A DNA stretch of 64,000 bases from Parvibaculaceae bacterium Mf 1.05b.01 (GCA_000509225.1 BAOK01000001.1:2278914-2342913), one strand, 5' to 3'. Shown: positions 51,821 through 60,751, numbered from the stretch's first letter. The notes: generated from the letters alone by a model not told the origin. A program made the numbers and translations.

Positions 51821-51870
51821 TTTCAAAGTCCGCTGAAAAGCTGATGTCAGGTGCCTCTCCTCCGGGGCGC

Positions 51871-51910
51871 TTGACATTTTGCCCTGGCTTCAATTTAATA
51901 CGATTGTATT
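51871..51910 (+). promoter_or_regulatory. Sulfatase promoter with TetR-type operator
   Basis: TTGACA (51871-51876), 17 bp, TTTAAT (51894-51899) is a good promoter. AATAC (51897-51901) and GTATT (51906-51910) form a dyad around GATT at the expected start of transcription. The TetR protein encoded just after the sulfatase gene is the probable binder. Confidence 0.65.
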
Positions 51911-51934
51911 TATTTGAACCGAGAGAGAAATCCC

Positions 51935-53698
51935 ATGTCACTCCGCACCGTTCTATCGATCAGTCTCGCTGCCCTGATGGGCACCGGTCTTCTGTCTGCA
52001 GAAGCTGTTGAAAGACCAGAGGCAGGTGCGAACGAAAAACTGCTCACGCACCAATCAGTGTTCCAACCACCGCGGCTGATCGACGTGTCGGAGCAAGTCA
52101 CCGTCGCCTATGGCTACACGATGTCGAACATTGTGATGATTGAGGGCGATGATGGGATTTTCATCTTCGATACAGGCATGCGGGTGGAAAAAGCCGAACT
52201 GGCACTTAAGGCGCTGCGGACCCGGACCTCCAAACCTATTCTGGGTGTGGCCTACTCTCATGGCCACGGGGACCATACTGGTGGCGTGCGCGCTTTCATC
52301 CCAGAAGGTTCTGACATTCCCCTCTATGCTCACCGCAATGCGCTCCGCTATCTGGGCGACGTGACGTCCCCCACAGCAGATGTCTTCCGTTTGCGGGCGG
52401 TGCAGCAGCTTGGCCTCATCCTGCCAAAAGGTGTGGACGGAACGGTTGGCTCCGGCGGCGGACCGGTCATCAATGTTGGGGGCACCGTGAGCTATCTCAC
52501 CCCGACCCATTTGTTTGACGATGAAGTGACCATCGATCTTGGGGGCACGACGGTTAAACTTTTTCATGCACCGGGCGATCTGGATGACGGGATTGGCGCC
52601 TGGGTTGAAGAGGATGGCGTATTAGCCACCGGCGATACCGTTGTCGGCACCAAAACGCACCCTATTCTCTCCACCCCACGGTACGAAAAAGGGCGCGACG
52701 CTGAGGCCTATATTGCCAGCATCAACCACTTCCGAGACTTTGGGGCCACGCATCTCGTGGGTGGCCACGGCCTGCCGATCAATGGCGCAGAAAATGTCAG
52801 CACCTTGATCGACAGCACACTCCTGGTGGGCCGTTACATCATGGATGAAACGCTTCGCCAGATCGATGCCGGCGCAACGCCTGAGCAGACTGCCGCCGCC
52901 CTTCGTATTCCTGCGGGCATCACGAGCGGTGAAGAGTTCGATGATTATTACCATCGCCTCAACTGGATTGTTCGCGGCGTCTATAACAAGGAAATGGGCT
53001 GGTATGGCGGCGACACGCTTGAGTTGGTGGCTCTTGCGCCCAAAGACCGTGCCTCAAAGCTCATAGAAGCCCTGGGCGGTGCCGACAGCGTGCTTGCGCA
53101 AGCAGAAGCCGCCTACAGCGACGGTGACTATCGATGGGCCGCAGAGCTTGCCACCGAGCTTCTGCTTCAGGACGAGGGCAATACAGAAGCATTGTCCATC
53201 AAAGCCAACTCGCTGCGAGGCATTGCCTATCAAAGCGACAGCGCCAATGAGCGTAACTACCTTCTCACAGAAGCAGACCTGATGCTGGGCGACATTGGGA
53301 TGAACATTATCTTCGGGCAGGCCTTTTCCCGCGTGACGGAGTTCTTCTCTGAACCAAAAGTCCCGGACCTTGCTCTGGCAGGCCCCTCGTCCTCTTTCAT
53401 CAGCAAGCTCCGGGTGCGCTCAGACGTTAATCATCCGATGGACGAAGACATTTCGATTGCGGTGCAGGTTACTGACAGAGAGGAACGCTTCCAGTTGACG
53501 CTTACCAAGGGCGTGATGATTCACGACCGGGCCGCCTTGCGAGCCCCGGATGCAACGCTCACCCTTGATCATCGCTCCCTCATCCTGCTTGCCGATGCCC
53601 GCGTGGCATGGGACAACATATTGAACCGGGACGCTGTATCCGTGAGCGGCGACACCGATAAATTGCAAACCTTCTTCGACCACCTTAATTGGGACTGA
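51935..53698 (+). CDS. SdsA-type alkylsulfatase (metallo-beta-lactamase fold)
   Basis: A 587-residue exported zinc hydrolase that cleaves sulfate from alkyl sulfates such as SDS. The signal peptide is MSLRTVLSISLAALMGTGLL with AEA near 24. The catalytic site is YSHGHGDHTGGVRAF near 113, with further His at GGHGLPINGAEN near 280. A helical dimerisation part follows at about 310-450, and a SCP2-like C-terminal domain (LTKGVMIHDRAALRAPDATL) binds the lipid chain. The ATG at 51935 follows GAGAGAG. The gene is followed by a TetR gene at two bases distance, probably one operon. Confidence 0.92.
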   Translation: MSLRTVLSISLAALMGTGLLSAEAVERPEAGANEKLLTHQSVFQPPRLIDVSEQVTVAYGYTMSNIVMIEGDDGIFIFDTGMRVEKAELALKALRTRTSKPILGVAYSHGHGDHTGGVRAFIPEGSDIPLYAHRNALRYLGDVTSPTADVFRLRAVQQLGLILPKGVDGTVGSGGGPVINVGGTVSYLTPTHLFDDEVTIDLGGTTVKLFHAPGDLDDGIGAWVEEDGVLATGDTVVGTKTHPILSTPRYEKGRDAEAYIASINHFRDFGATHLVGGHGLPINGAENVSTLIDSTLLVGRYIMDETLRQIDAGATPEQTAAALRIPAGITSGEEFDDYYHRLNWIVRGVYNKEMGWYGGDTLELVALAPKDRASKLIEALGGADSVLAQAEAAYSDGDYRWAAELATELLLQDEGNTEALSIKANSLRGIAYQSDSANERNYLLTEADLMLGDIGMNIIFGQAFSRVTEFFSEPKVPDLALAGPSSSFISKLRVRSDVNHPMDEDISIAVQVTDREERFQLTLTKGVMIHDRAALRAPDATLTLDHRSLILLADARVAWDNILNRDAVSVSGDTDKLQTFFDHLNWD

Positions 53699-53700
53699 CA

Positions 53701-54363
53701 TTGTCTAAGCCTGCCGCGAAAATATCGGGAACCGGCAAGTCAGAGAGAACCCGCGAAGCGCTTCTCCTTGCCGGGGAAGAACTGATGGGCTGGAAAGGGA
53801 TAGAAGCAACCTCTGTTCGCGATATCAATCAAAAGGCGAAGCAGAAAAATACGTCGGCGATCGGCTATTACTTCCAGAACAAGGAAGGGTTGCTGCAGGC
53901 CATTCTGGACCGCCGGATGGTGCCGCTGGATGATGAGCGACGCAGACGCTGGGACGCGCTTACTGCGGAGAAGGGCGCCAAGGGCCTGACGCTGCGAGAT
54001 CTGGTTGAGATACAGGTTCTGCCGCTTGCCGAAGCTGTTTTAGCCGAACCCGCCTGGCGGAACTATGTTCTGCTTCTTGCACAACTCGTCTCTGCCCACG
54101 GCGCGCCCTACCAGCATCTCTGGCGCGACAAATATGACAAGACCAGCGGCGAGATCATCGCTGCGATGCGGGATCACATGCCCACACCGGACGATGCCCT
54201 CTGGCGCCAGCAGGTCAGCGATATGATCACTTTTTCAATCGGCAGCCTGTGTGAGCGCACCTATGCGCTGGGACCAAGCGGAAAAACCCCAGAGCTGTCA
54301 GACACGCACTATCTCTCTCACCTGGTGCTGACGGCGACTGCCATCCTGTCGGTGTCGCAATAA
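53701..54363 (+). CDS. TetR-family regulator, cotranscribed with the sulfatase
   Basis: A 220-residue one-component repressor. The HTH, GIEATSVRDINQKAKQKNTSAIGYYFQNKEGLL (key part INQKAKQKNTSAIGYYFQNK, about 33-60), is of the type with an extra KN insertion before the recognition helix. The C-terminal ligand domain is all-helical. TTG at 53701 is taken as the start because it lies just after the sulfatase stop; other non-ATG starts at 53689 and 53695 are possible. It probably controls the alkylsulfatase in response to its substrate or product. Confidence 0.85.
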   Translation: MSKPAAKISGTGKSERTREALLLAGEELMGWKGIEATSVRDINQKAKQKNTSAIGYYFQNKEGLLQAILDRRMVPLDDERRRRWDALTAEKGAKGLTLRDLVEIQVLPLAEAVLAEPAWRNYVLLLAQLVSAHGAPYQHLWRDKYDKTSGEIIAAMRDHMPTPDDALWRQQVSDMITFSIGSLCERTYALGPSGKTPELSDTHYLSHLVLTATAILSVSQ

Positions 54364-54371
54364 CACTGATC

Positions 54372-54758
54372 TCAGACTAATGGACTGCCGATGGCGATCT
54401 CATAGCCGTCCGGGTCGCGGACATAAAACTCTTCGATACCGTAGGGCTGCTTTTCGACTTCGGTAACGTCCATGCCTCTGCCAGATAGTCGCCCATGCAT
54501 TTCGCGGGCGGACGGATAGGTCAGGTAGAAAACTGTGTCGCTATAGTGGGCACGCGCAGCGCGTTCCCCGGGCGCGATAATGTCTTTGGCATTCAACATA
54601 AGAGTCCCACCACCGGCATGCTCTAAATCAGCCCAGACAAGTGCGCCGTCAGCCTCAATCTTCTGCTTTACCTCAAAACCGAGTTCTTCGTAGAACTCAA
54701 TCGACATTCCGACGTCAGCCACATTGAGCAAGGGAACAAGATTGGTCGGACGGGACAT
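54372..54758 (-). CDS. Glyoxalase/bleomycin-resistance (VOC) family protein
   Basis: A 128-residue VOC protein with two beta-alpha-beta-beta-beta modules. LVPLLNVADVGMSIEFYEELGF opens the first and GIEEFYVRDPDGYEIAIG closes the second (quoted: EEFYVRDPDGYEIAIG), where the Glu is a metal ligand. The first-module ligand position is not an obvious His, so metal binding is uncertain. Many relatives bind bleomycin-type drugs or catalyse thiol adduct steps. Function unknown. Start 54758 is the family start. Confidence 0.88.
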   Translation of the reverse strand: MSRPTNLVPLLNVADVGMSIEFYEELGFEVKQKIEADGALVWADLEHAGGGTLMLNAKDIIAPGERAARAHYSDTVFYLTYPSAREMHGRLSGRGMDVTEVEKQPYGIEEFYVRDPDGYEIAIGSPLV

Positions 54759-54805
54759 GGAACCTCTCTTTTGGCAGCAGTGACTATGCGTCGTTTGATT
54801 AAGCG

Positions 54806-55237
54806 CTACTCTCCCACATAGTGCAATGAAAGAGTCCGTCGCTGCGCTTGCGCCCGGTGTTCCAGCAACCAGATTCCCTGCCACATGCCCAAATCCATGC
54901 GACCATCTGTGACCGGCAGGCTCAAATGGGTTTGGGTGAGGGCGGTACGTATATGGGCGGGCATATCGTCCGGGCCCTCGGTTCCATGGCGGTACCGAGC
55001 AGGGTCTTCAGGCGCCAGCAATGCCAGACTGTCCATCAGGTCGGCCATCACGTCCGGGTCTGCATTCTCCATAATGACGAGCGAGGCCGATGTGTGCCGG
55101 ATGAGAACGCTCAGAAGACCTTCCTGCGCCCCTTCCTCCACCAACCAGGCGGCGACCTTGCCGGTGATGTCATGGACGGAAAATCCCCTGGTTGTGGTTT
55201 CAATATGGCCCCGTGCCTGCCACAGCGCTCTGCCCAT
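54806..55237 (-). CDS. YjbQ/UPF0047 family protein
   Basis: A 143-residue protein with the YjbQ signature: GLLSVLIRHTSASLVIMENADPDVMADL near 47-75 (key part IRHTSASLVIMENADPDV), YRHGTEGPDDMPAHIRTAL near 88 and LGMWQGIWLLEHRAQ near 120. Conserved His residues could bind metal. Some members have been given secondary thiamine-phosphate synthase activity, but the physiological role is not settled. The ATG at 55237 (MGRALWQARGHI) fits the family. Confidence 0.92.
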   Translation of the reverse strand: MGRALWQARGHIETTTRGFSVHDITGKVAAWLVEEGAQEGLLSVLIRHTSASLVIMENADPDVMADLMDSLALLAPEDPARYRHGTEGPDDMPAHIRTALTQTHLSLPVTDGRMDLGMWQGIWLLEHRAQAQRRTLSLHYVGE

Positions 55238-55366
55238 TGGCTCTTCCTCTTTCGCTAGACGCCTATACGGGGTAGATAGAGCGCCAACGAGGTCCACGCG
55301 TCAACGGTGATTGGGGTGATTGGGCCTCAGCCTGCTAATGTTCTTTTTGATGGAGTGCGCCCACGC

Positions 55367-55744
55367 ATGAGTTCCCAGTCTGCTTTTGAAAGTCATGTCG
55401 GCCCTATTTCCTACACGCGCTCAGATGATGGCGCGTCGCTCAGCTTCACGATTGATGAGCAACACCTCAACGGAGATGGTTTTATTCATGGCGGCATGAT
55501 GATGACGCTGGCATCGGGCGTACTAGGCGAGCTGGCCCGCGCCAGCGCTGACGGCGCACCGACGGCGCCCCTCTCGGTCAATTGTGATTTTGTGGGACCT
55601 GGCCCCAAAGGGGCGGCCGTTATTGGCACCGCGACCATCACGCGGCGCACGCGGACTGTGCTCTTCACCTCTGCAGAACTCAGGGCCAACGATAAGCTGA
55701 TGATGACGGCGACCGGTGTCTACCGGATCGGAGAGGCATCGTGA
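55367..55744 (+). CDS. PaaI-type hotdog thioesterase (first of tandem pair)
   Basis: A 125-residue hotdog protein. NGDGFIHGGMMMTLASGVLGELA near 35-57 (key part FIHGGMMMTLASGVLGE) holds the HGG motif, but the acidic catalytic residue usually a few positions after it is not in its normal spot. LSVNCDFVGPGPKG follows. It overlaps the next gene, a relative, by four bases. Acyl-CoA hydrolysis is likely; the chain length is unknown. Confidence 0.88.
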   Translation: MSSQSAFESHVGPISYTRSDDGASLSFTIDEQHLNGDGFIHGGMMMTLASGVLGELARASADGAPTAPLSVNCDFVGPGPKGAAVIGTATITRRTRTVLFTSAELRANDKLMMTATGVYRIGEAS

Positions 55745-56154
55745 CGGCGAGTGTCCCAGAAGGCTTCTTCGCGCAGGAATTGATTGATCCGTTCGAGAAA
55801 TTCGTTGGGCCGCTGTTTGAGCGGGACGAAGACGGTCAGCGGGTCGTGGCGTTTCGCGTGGATGAACGGCATCTCGGTCATGATGGCGTCCACTCCCACG
55901 AAGGTCAACTCATGACCTTTGCGGATGCGTCCATGGGCTGCACGGCCTATTGGGACAATGACCACGCACCCTGCGCCACGCTCTCACTCCAGGTAAGTTT
56001 TTTACGCTTCCCGAAACTCGGCGAGCTGGTGGAATGCCGCGCCCGCTTCACGCGCAAGACACGATCCATATTGTTCGTCGAAGGGGCCATCTCGGTTGGT
56101 GACGAACCGGTCATGTCCGCCACCAGCCTTTGGAAAGTTCTGGGTGCCAGGTAA
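55741..56154 (+). CDS. PaaI-type hotdog thioesterase (second of tandem pair)
   Basis: A 137-residue hotdog protein. HDGVHSHEGQLMTFADASMGCTAYW near 45-69 has the changed motif HSHEG instead of HGG, followed by the Asp of FADASMG in the standard position. LSLQVSFLRFPKLGE follows. The two genes thus carry complementary deviations, so the proteins may work together as a heterodimer; this is a hypothesis. Starts with GTG, four bases within the previous stop. Confidence 0.85.
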   Translation: MTASVPEGFFAQELIDPFEKFVGPLFERDEDGQRVVAFRVDERHLGHDGVHSHEGQLMTFADASMGCTAYWDNDHAPCATLSLQVSFLRFPKLGELVECRARFTRKTRSILFVEGAISVGDEPVMSATSLWKVLGAR

Positions 56155-56157
56155 GGC

Positions 56158-57030
56158 CTATAGGTCTTTGAAGCCCTTAGGAATGGGCATGAGTTCCTGA
56201 AACTCAGCGTCGCGCTTTTCCTGCTGGGCAGTGAAGCTTTCGGCCATATCGCCTGGCTGGAACATACCGGTCTGCCAGACGGCAATGTGCTTTAACGCAT
56301 CCGCCACAGAATGGTCGCGGCCATAATTCAGCATTTCTTTCGAGCCCCACATTGCGAGTGGTGACTTGGATGCAATGTCGGACGCATGCCCCATAACGGC
56401 TTTCATCATGTCGTCATGGCTGTCGAACACTTCATTCACAAAGCCACAGGCCTTGGCTTCATCGGCATACATGCGTCGTCCCGTGAAGGCCATTTCCCGG
56501 ACGAGGCCTTGGGGCATCACATAACCCATGCGCGGGAAGGTGCCGACATCGGCGGTCATGCCGATATTGATTTCTGCGATGCAGAAGAAGGCATCTTTGG
56601 TGCAGTAGCGCATGTCGGCTGCGCTGGTGAAGTCCATGCCACCACCGACGCAGGCCCCCTTGATGGCCGCAAGCACTGGCATGCGTGCTTCTTCCAGACA
56701 AGAGAACGTCTTCTGCAGCATGAGAACTGTCTGCATCATGCGCTCGCGACGACGCCCGGCCTCGATATGACTCTGGTCCGGACCACCGGCAAAGACCGAT
56801 AGGTCCATGCCCGCAGAGAAATGCTTACCTTGAGCTGAAATGACAATTACCCGGGCGCGGGCATTTTCGTCAATGTCGCGAATGATGGCCGGCAGCTCAT
56901 TCCAGAAGGGCTTGTTCATGGCATTGGCTACTTCAGGCCGCGCCAATTGAACGTGGGCGATGTGGTTTTCAATGCTTACGTCGAAGCACTCGTGCGCCTG
57001 ACCGTTCTCGTTTACTGCTGCTTGGCTCAT
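56158..57030 (-). CDS. Enoyl-CoA hydratase/isomerase family protein
   Basis: A 290-residue crotonase-fold protein. The oxyanion hole is formed by GKHFSAGMDLSVFAGG near 69 and AAIKGACVGGGMDFTSAADMRYC near 115 (key part GACVGGGMDFTSA). The Asp of IAEINIGMTADVGTFPRMG near 160 fits the dienoyl-CoA isomerase subgroup. The C-terminal KEMLNYGRDHSVADALKHIA is typical too. It is between the hotdog pair and an old yellow enzyme gene, on the same strand as the latter. Confidence 0.92.
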   Translation of the reverse strand: MSQAAVNENGQAHECFDVSIENHIAHVQLARPEVANAMNKPFWNELPAIIRDIDENARARVIVISAQGKHFSAGMDLSVFAGGPDQSHIEAGRRRERMMQTVLMLQKTFSCLEEARMPVLAAIKGACVGGGMDFTSAADMRYCTKDAFFCIAEINIGMTADVGTFPRMGYVMPQGLVREMAFTGRRMYADEAKACGFVNEVFDSHDDMMKAVMGHASDIASKSPLAMWGSKEMLNYGRDHSVADALKHIAVWQTGMFQPGDMAESFTAQQEKRDAEFQELMPIPKGFKDL

Positions 57031-57082
57031 CTGGAGCTCCCGTCATTCTCAAAATCTGACGGGAGCCTATCACATGAGATGC

Positions 57083-58396
57083 TTAGCGCTGCAGTGCTTT
57101 TCCTGCCGCAGTGTCATCGGCCTGCAGACGGCGGAACGCTGTAAAGAGCCCGAGTTCCGGGTTCGGTTTTCCTTCGCGTCCCTGGAGTAACAATTGATAC
57201 ATGAACCAGTTTGCAGCGCCCATGCCGTTGATCAAACGGACAATTTTGGAGGGGCTGTTCTGGCCGAGCAGCCAGCCTTTGCCCAGCATCAGACCATCTT
57301 CATAGCGGGGAGCTTCCGCGATCTTCCCTTCCAGCAACTGGTTCGGCAGGTCGGTGTCCACACACATGGGCCGTCCGATGCCGATAGCGTCTGCGGCTCC
57401 AGACGCAAGCGCTGCATTCATGCCTTCGATGGACCTGAAACCGCCGGTCACCAGGAGCGGTAGTTTGGTGGCGGCTCTTATCTCATTGGCGTAGTCCAGG
57501 AAGTATGCCTCGCGCGCGATGGTGCTCGGACGCATGGTCTGTGTGCGTTCAGCATCAAGTGTCAGACCATCGCCGGCCAACATTTTCGGCGCTTCATAGG
57601 TACCGCCGGAAACTTCCAGCAGGTCCAGCCCTTCTTGCTCAAGCCACTGGGCAACGGTGATGGAGTCGTCTGTCGAGAAACCGCCCTTCTGAAAATCAGT
57701 CGAGTTGAGCTTGACGCTGATCGGAAAGTCCGGGCCTACCACTTGGCGCACAGCACGCACAGACATGAGCAACAGTTTCGCGCGGTTTTCCAGCGACCCG
57801 CCCCATTCATCTGTTCGTGTATTCACATCAGGTGAAAGAAACTGGGAGAGCAGGTACCCATGGGCACCGTGAAGCTGCACACCGGTGAAGCCGGTTTCCT
57901 TTGCAACGGTCGCGGCATGGGCGAACCGATCGATCACGTCCAGAATTTCATCGTGCGTTAGTGCGCGTGGCTTGCCGAAATTCTTGCCCGGAAGCGCTAC
58001 CTGCTGGTCCGACGCACTGACAGGATGTTTGTTGACGCTGACCGGCGTTTGACGACCCCCATGGGAGATCTGCATCCAGAGATGGTTGCCGGCGACAGTT
58101 CCTGCTTCCGCGAATGCTGCGAGGCGAGACTTGGCTTCGTTTGATTGCGGGCCATCAATGGCGACATTGCCGGGACGCTCCATATACCGACGATCAATCT
58201 GCACATTGCCGGTGAGCAACATGGCAGCCCCACCCTCGGACCATTTCCGGTAAAGAGCCACATGACCGTCGGTTGCCTGGTTCAGGGGATCGCCCAAGCC
58301 TTCAGTCATCGCGCCCTTAGCGATGCGGTTCGAAAGGCGCGCGCCGCAGGGAAGCTCAAGCGGCGTTGCAATCGTCGGAGGTGTCGTATCAGCCAT
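57083..58396 (-). CDS. NADH:flavin oxidoreductase (old yellow enzyme family)
   Basis: A 437-residue FMN TIM-barrel enzyme. SNRIAKGAMTEGLGD near 23, WMQISHGGRQTP near 108, the active-site pair in GFTGVQLHGAHGYLLSQFLSP near 180 (key part VQLHGAHGYLLSQFLSP), NTRTDEWGGSLENR near 205 and FPISVKLNSTDF near 233 are all family blocks. LPLLVTGGFRS and ADAIGIGRPM bind the FMN phosphate. It probably reduces activated alkenes such as 2,4-dienoyl-CoA or enones. It is divergent from a TetR gene with a clear operator between. Confidence 0.93.
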   Translation of the reverse strand: MADTTPPTIATPLELPCGARLSNRIAKGAMTEGLGDPLNQATDGHVALYRKWSEGGAAMLLTGNVQIDRRYMERPGNVAIDGPQSNEAKSRLAAFAEAGTVAGNHLWMQISHGGRQTPVSVNKHPVSASDQQVALPGKNFGKPRALTHDEILDVIDRFAHAATVAKETGFTGVQLHGAHGYLLSQFLSPDVNTRTDEWGGSLENRAKLLLMSVRAVRQVVGPDFPISVKLNSTDFQKGGFSTDDSITVAQWLEQEGLDLLEVSGGTYEAPKMLAGDGLTLDAERTQTMRPSTIAREAYFLDYANEIRAATKLPLLVTGGFRSIEGMNAALASGAADAIGIGRPMCVDTDLPNQLLEGKIAEAPRYEDGLMLGKGWLLGQNSPSKIVRLINGMGAANWFMYQLLLQGREGKPNPELGLFTAFRRLQADDTAAGKALQR

Positions 58397-58436
58397 GGGG
58401 AGCTCCTGTCGGTCTGTGTCCTCAAAAGTAGATAAT

Positions 58437-58470
58437 CGATACGTTGCGTATCGTCAACAGATACGATACG
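58437..58470. promoter_or_regulatory. TetR operator between the old yellow enzyme and tetR genes
   Basis: CGATACG (58437-58443) and CGTATCG (58447-58453) form a perfect dyad around TTG. Two further GATACG half sites follow directly at 58460-58465 and 58465-58470. The TetR start is 30 bases downstream. Confidence 0.8.
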
Positions 58471-58499
58471 TTTTGTTCTATCCGTGATATAGGAAGCAG

Positions 58500-59093
58500 A
58501 TGTCAGAGAAACTTCGATTCGAGGAAAAGCCTCGCGTTGCCCCCGTCGCCACGCGCCGCAAAGTGCTTGAGGCCGCGGCGGTACTGCTCGACGGCGACGG
58601 TTATCCCAGCGTCACCATTGAGGCCATCGCTACTAACGCGGGCGTGGCAAAAACAACGATCTATCGTTGGTGGTCGTCCAAAGCAGCGATCCTGCTCGAC
58701 CTTTTTGATGCGATTGGGGATGAGCGCATTTCAGACCCTGCAACCGGGGACTTTGCGGAAGACCTGAAAGCCTATCTGAAATCACTGCTTGAATTGATGA
58801 GTGGAACCATCGCGGGTGAAGCGGCGGCGGGCATGTTTGCAGAAGTTCAGAGCGATCCGGTGATGAAAGTTGAGGTTTGTGCTCATTTTTCTGAGTTTCG
58901 TCAGATTGTCCTCAACCAGATTGTTGACCGTGCGATAGCCAGTGGGACCATCCGCGGAGACCTTGACCGTCGCCTGATTGAAGATCTGATTATAGCCCCC
59001 TTCTGGTATCGCCTTCTCATTGCCCATGAACCCATGAGTCTTGAGGAATGCGACGCCCATGTTGACGTTGTCCTCACCGGTATCGCTTCCTAA
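58500..59093 (+). CDS. TetR-family regulator
   Basis: A 197-residue repressor. VTIEAIATNAGVAKTTIYRWWSSKAAIL is the HTH (about 38-65; recognition part GVAKTTIYRWWSSK). The TTIYRWW form belongs to the AcrR-like subgroup. The C-terminal helices hold the ligand pocket. It is divergent from the old yellow enzyme gene and should bind the CGATACG dyad, controlling both genes. The stop codon lies inside a 16-bp tandem repeat. Confidence 0.93.
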   Translation: MSEKLRFEEKPRVAPVATRRKVLEAAAVLLDGDGYPSVTIEAIATNAGVAKTTIYRWWSSKAAILLDLFDAIGDERISDPATGDFAEDLKAYLKSLLELMSGTIAGEAAAGMFAEVQSDPVMKVEVCAHFSEFRQIVLNQIVDRAIASGTIRGDLDRRLIEDLIIAPFWYRLLIAHEPMSLEECDAHVDVVLTGIAS

Positions 59094-59120
59094 TCATCTT
59101 GCGCCCTAATCATCTTGCGC
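59089..59120. repeat. 16-bp perfect tandem repeat over the tetR stop
   Basis: CCTAATCATCTTGCGC occurs at 59089-59104 and again at 59105-59120. The first copy contains the TAA stop. A slipped-strand duplication is the simplest origin. Confidence 0.9.
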
Positions 59121-59174
59121 TCTGGCGCCGTTCGCGCTTTGCTACCTCCAACAAAACAAAACCGGGAGGCGCAC

Positions 59175-60029
59175 ATGGCGATCAATTACGACGAACTGAT
59201 GACCCTGAAAACTGAGGGCCAGGAATTTTCCTATGGCGACCGGGAGACCATGCTCTATGCGCTTGGCGTCGGCTTCGGTCGCGACCCGCTCGACGCGAAG
59301 GAATTGCCTTTCGTCTACGAAAAAGACCTGGTGACCGTGCCCACCATGTCCACCGTGATCGCCTGGGCCGCGGGGGCGATGGCCAAGAGCGGCATCAACT
59401 ATGCCATGGTCGTTCATGGCGAGCAGAAACTCACCATGCATAAGCCCCTCCCGATCGCCGCCGACATTCTGGTGGACACAAAAGTTGTCGGCGCCTGGGA
59501 CAAGGGCGCGGACAAAGGCGCCGTAATCGCCAGCGAAACAAGCATTCGCGAAAAAACAAGCGGAGATGCGCTATGCACCATGCTCTCCACCACCTTTGCA
59601 CGCGGCGATGGCGGTTTTGGCGGGCCAAAAGAAGGGGCGCCTGTCCCTCATGCGATTCCGGACCGGGCGCCGGACCATTCTTTCGATGCAGCAACAGCTC
59701 CTGATCAGGCGCTTCTCTATCGTCTCTCCGGCGACAGAAACCCGCTTCATGCAGATCCGGAATTTGCAAAAGCTGTTGGGTTCCCTGCGCCCATCATTCA
59801 CGGGCTCTGCACTTATGGCACCTGCTGCCGGGCGATCATCACGAATGTCTGTGATTATGACCCAAAGCAGATTGTCGGCTTTGATGTGCGCTTTTCTTCA
59901 CCGGTCTATCCCGGCGAAACCATCACCGTCGACACATGGCGTGACGGGAATGTGCTGTCGTTCCAAGCGCGCGTAAAAGAGCGGGACGTGATGGTCATCA
60001 ATAATGGGAAGTGCACACTGGCGGGCTAA
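59175..60029 (+). CDS. MaoC-type double-hotdog enoyl-CoA hydratase
   Basis: A 284-residue protein with two fused hotdog modules, as in the hydratase 2 part of eukaryotic multifunctional enzyme type 2. The N-terminal module opens with FSYGDRETMLYALGVGFGRDPLD near 13. The C-terminal one has the active-site motif YRLSGDRNPLHADPEFAKAVGF near 182 (key part SGDRNPLHADPEFA), with catalytic Asp and His, then IIHGLCTYG. It makes R-3-hydroxyacyl-CoA. The ATG at 59175 follows GGGAGGC. It is convergent with a TetR gene. Confidence 0.93.
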   Translation: MAINYDELMTLKTEGQEFSYGDRETMLYALGVGFGRDPLDAKELPFVYEKDLVTVPTMSTVIAWAAGAMAKSGINYAMVVHGEQKLTMHKPLPIAADILVDTKVVGAWDKGADKGAVIASETSIREKTSGDALCTMLSTTFARGDGGFGGPKEGAPVPHAIPDRAPDHSFDAATAPDQALLYRLSGDRNPLHADPEFAKAVGFPAPIIHGLCTYGTCCRAIITNVCDYDPKQIVGFDVRFSSPVYPGETITVDTWRDGNVLSFQARVKERDVMVINNGKCTLAG

Positions 60030-60751
60030 CCTCGCCTGGCATTGGGCTTTGTCTTCTGCCGACGGTTCATGAGCGCTTCCAGCGCGTCATGCACCGCCGT
60101 GCGGTAGGCCGGCTTCAGATAGGGATCTATGATCGCGAGACAGGCAAGCGCCCCATCGGCCAGGCGCTGCTCGCGCTTTTTTCGTGGGTCGGAAGCCCGA
60201 TCCATGAACGAGACCCAGCTAAACCACACAAGAAACGAGTTGAGCGCCAAGAGCTCATTCGTCTTTTGATCGACGGCCACCATGTCGCCCTGATCCATGA
60301 TGTCCTGATACATGCTGCCCATGGTCACGATTGTGTCGTCCTGCAGCGCCTGGATCATGGTGCCTAGTTCCGGATCACGCTGACCCAGACCGATGAGATC
60401 GGCGAAGAAGAAGCGGTAGCGCCAAAGCACTTCGATCGCTCTGACATAATCCGCCGCCATGCGTTCAGCTGAAATCGCTTCCCCTTTGGGATAGGTGAGC
60501 GGCTCTGCAATCCCGTCTCGAATGGCAGGGAAAAGAGCGCGGATGATCTCTTCCTTGTTGCGGAAATAGTAGTAGAGGTTCCCAGGACTGATGCCTGCTT
60601 CTGCAGCGATCTGATTGGTGCTGACATCACTGGCATTCTCTTCATTAAAGAGGCCAAGCGCCGTCTCCATAATAAGGGCGCGGGTCGCCGCTCCCTTAGA
60701 GGGTATGGCCCGTTCTTCCGGGAGTGCTCTGTTTGCCGCTGTTTTTGCCAT
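60026..60751 (-). CDS. TetR-family regulator
   Basis: A 241-residue repressor. DVSTNQIAAEAGISPGNLYYYFRNKEEII is the HTH (about 42-70; recognition part GISPGNLYYYFRNKEE). The SPGNLYYYF form is common in regulators of lipid or steroid genes. The ligand domain is helical, and the C-terminus (NRRQKTKPNARRG) is basic. It is divergent from the FAD-protein gene, with two operators between. The end overlaps the hydratase stop by four bases on the opposite strand. Confidence 0.93.
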   Translation of the reverse strand: MAKTAANRALPEERAIPSKGAATRALIMETALGLFNEENASDVSTNQIAAEAGISPGNLYYYFRNKEEIIRALFPAIRDGIAEPLTYPKGEAISAERMAADYVRAIEVLWRYRFFFADLIGLGQRDPELGTMIQALQDDTIVTMGSMYQDIMDQGDMVAVDQKTNELLALNSFLVWFSWVSFMDRASDPRKKREQRLADGALACLAIIDPYLKPAYRTAVHDALEALMNRRQKTKPNARRG

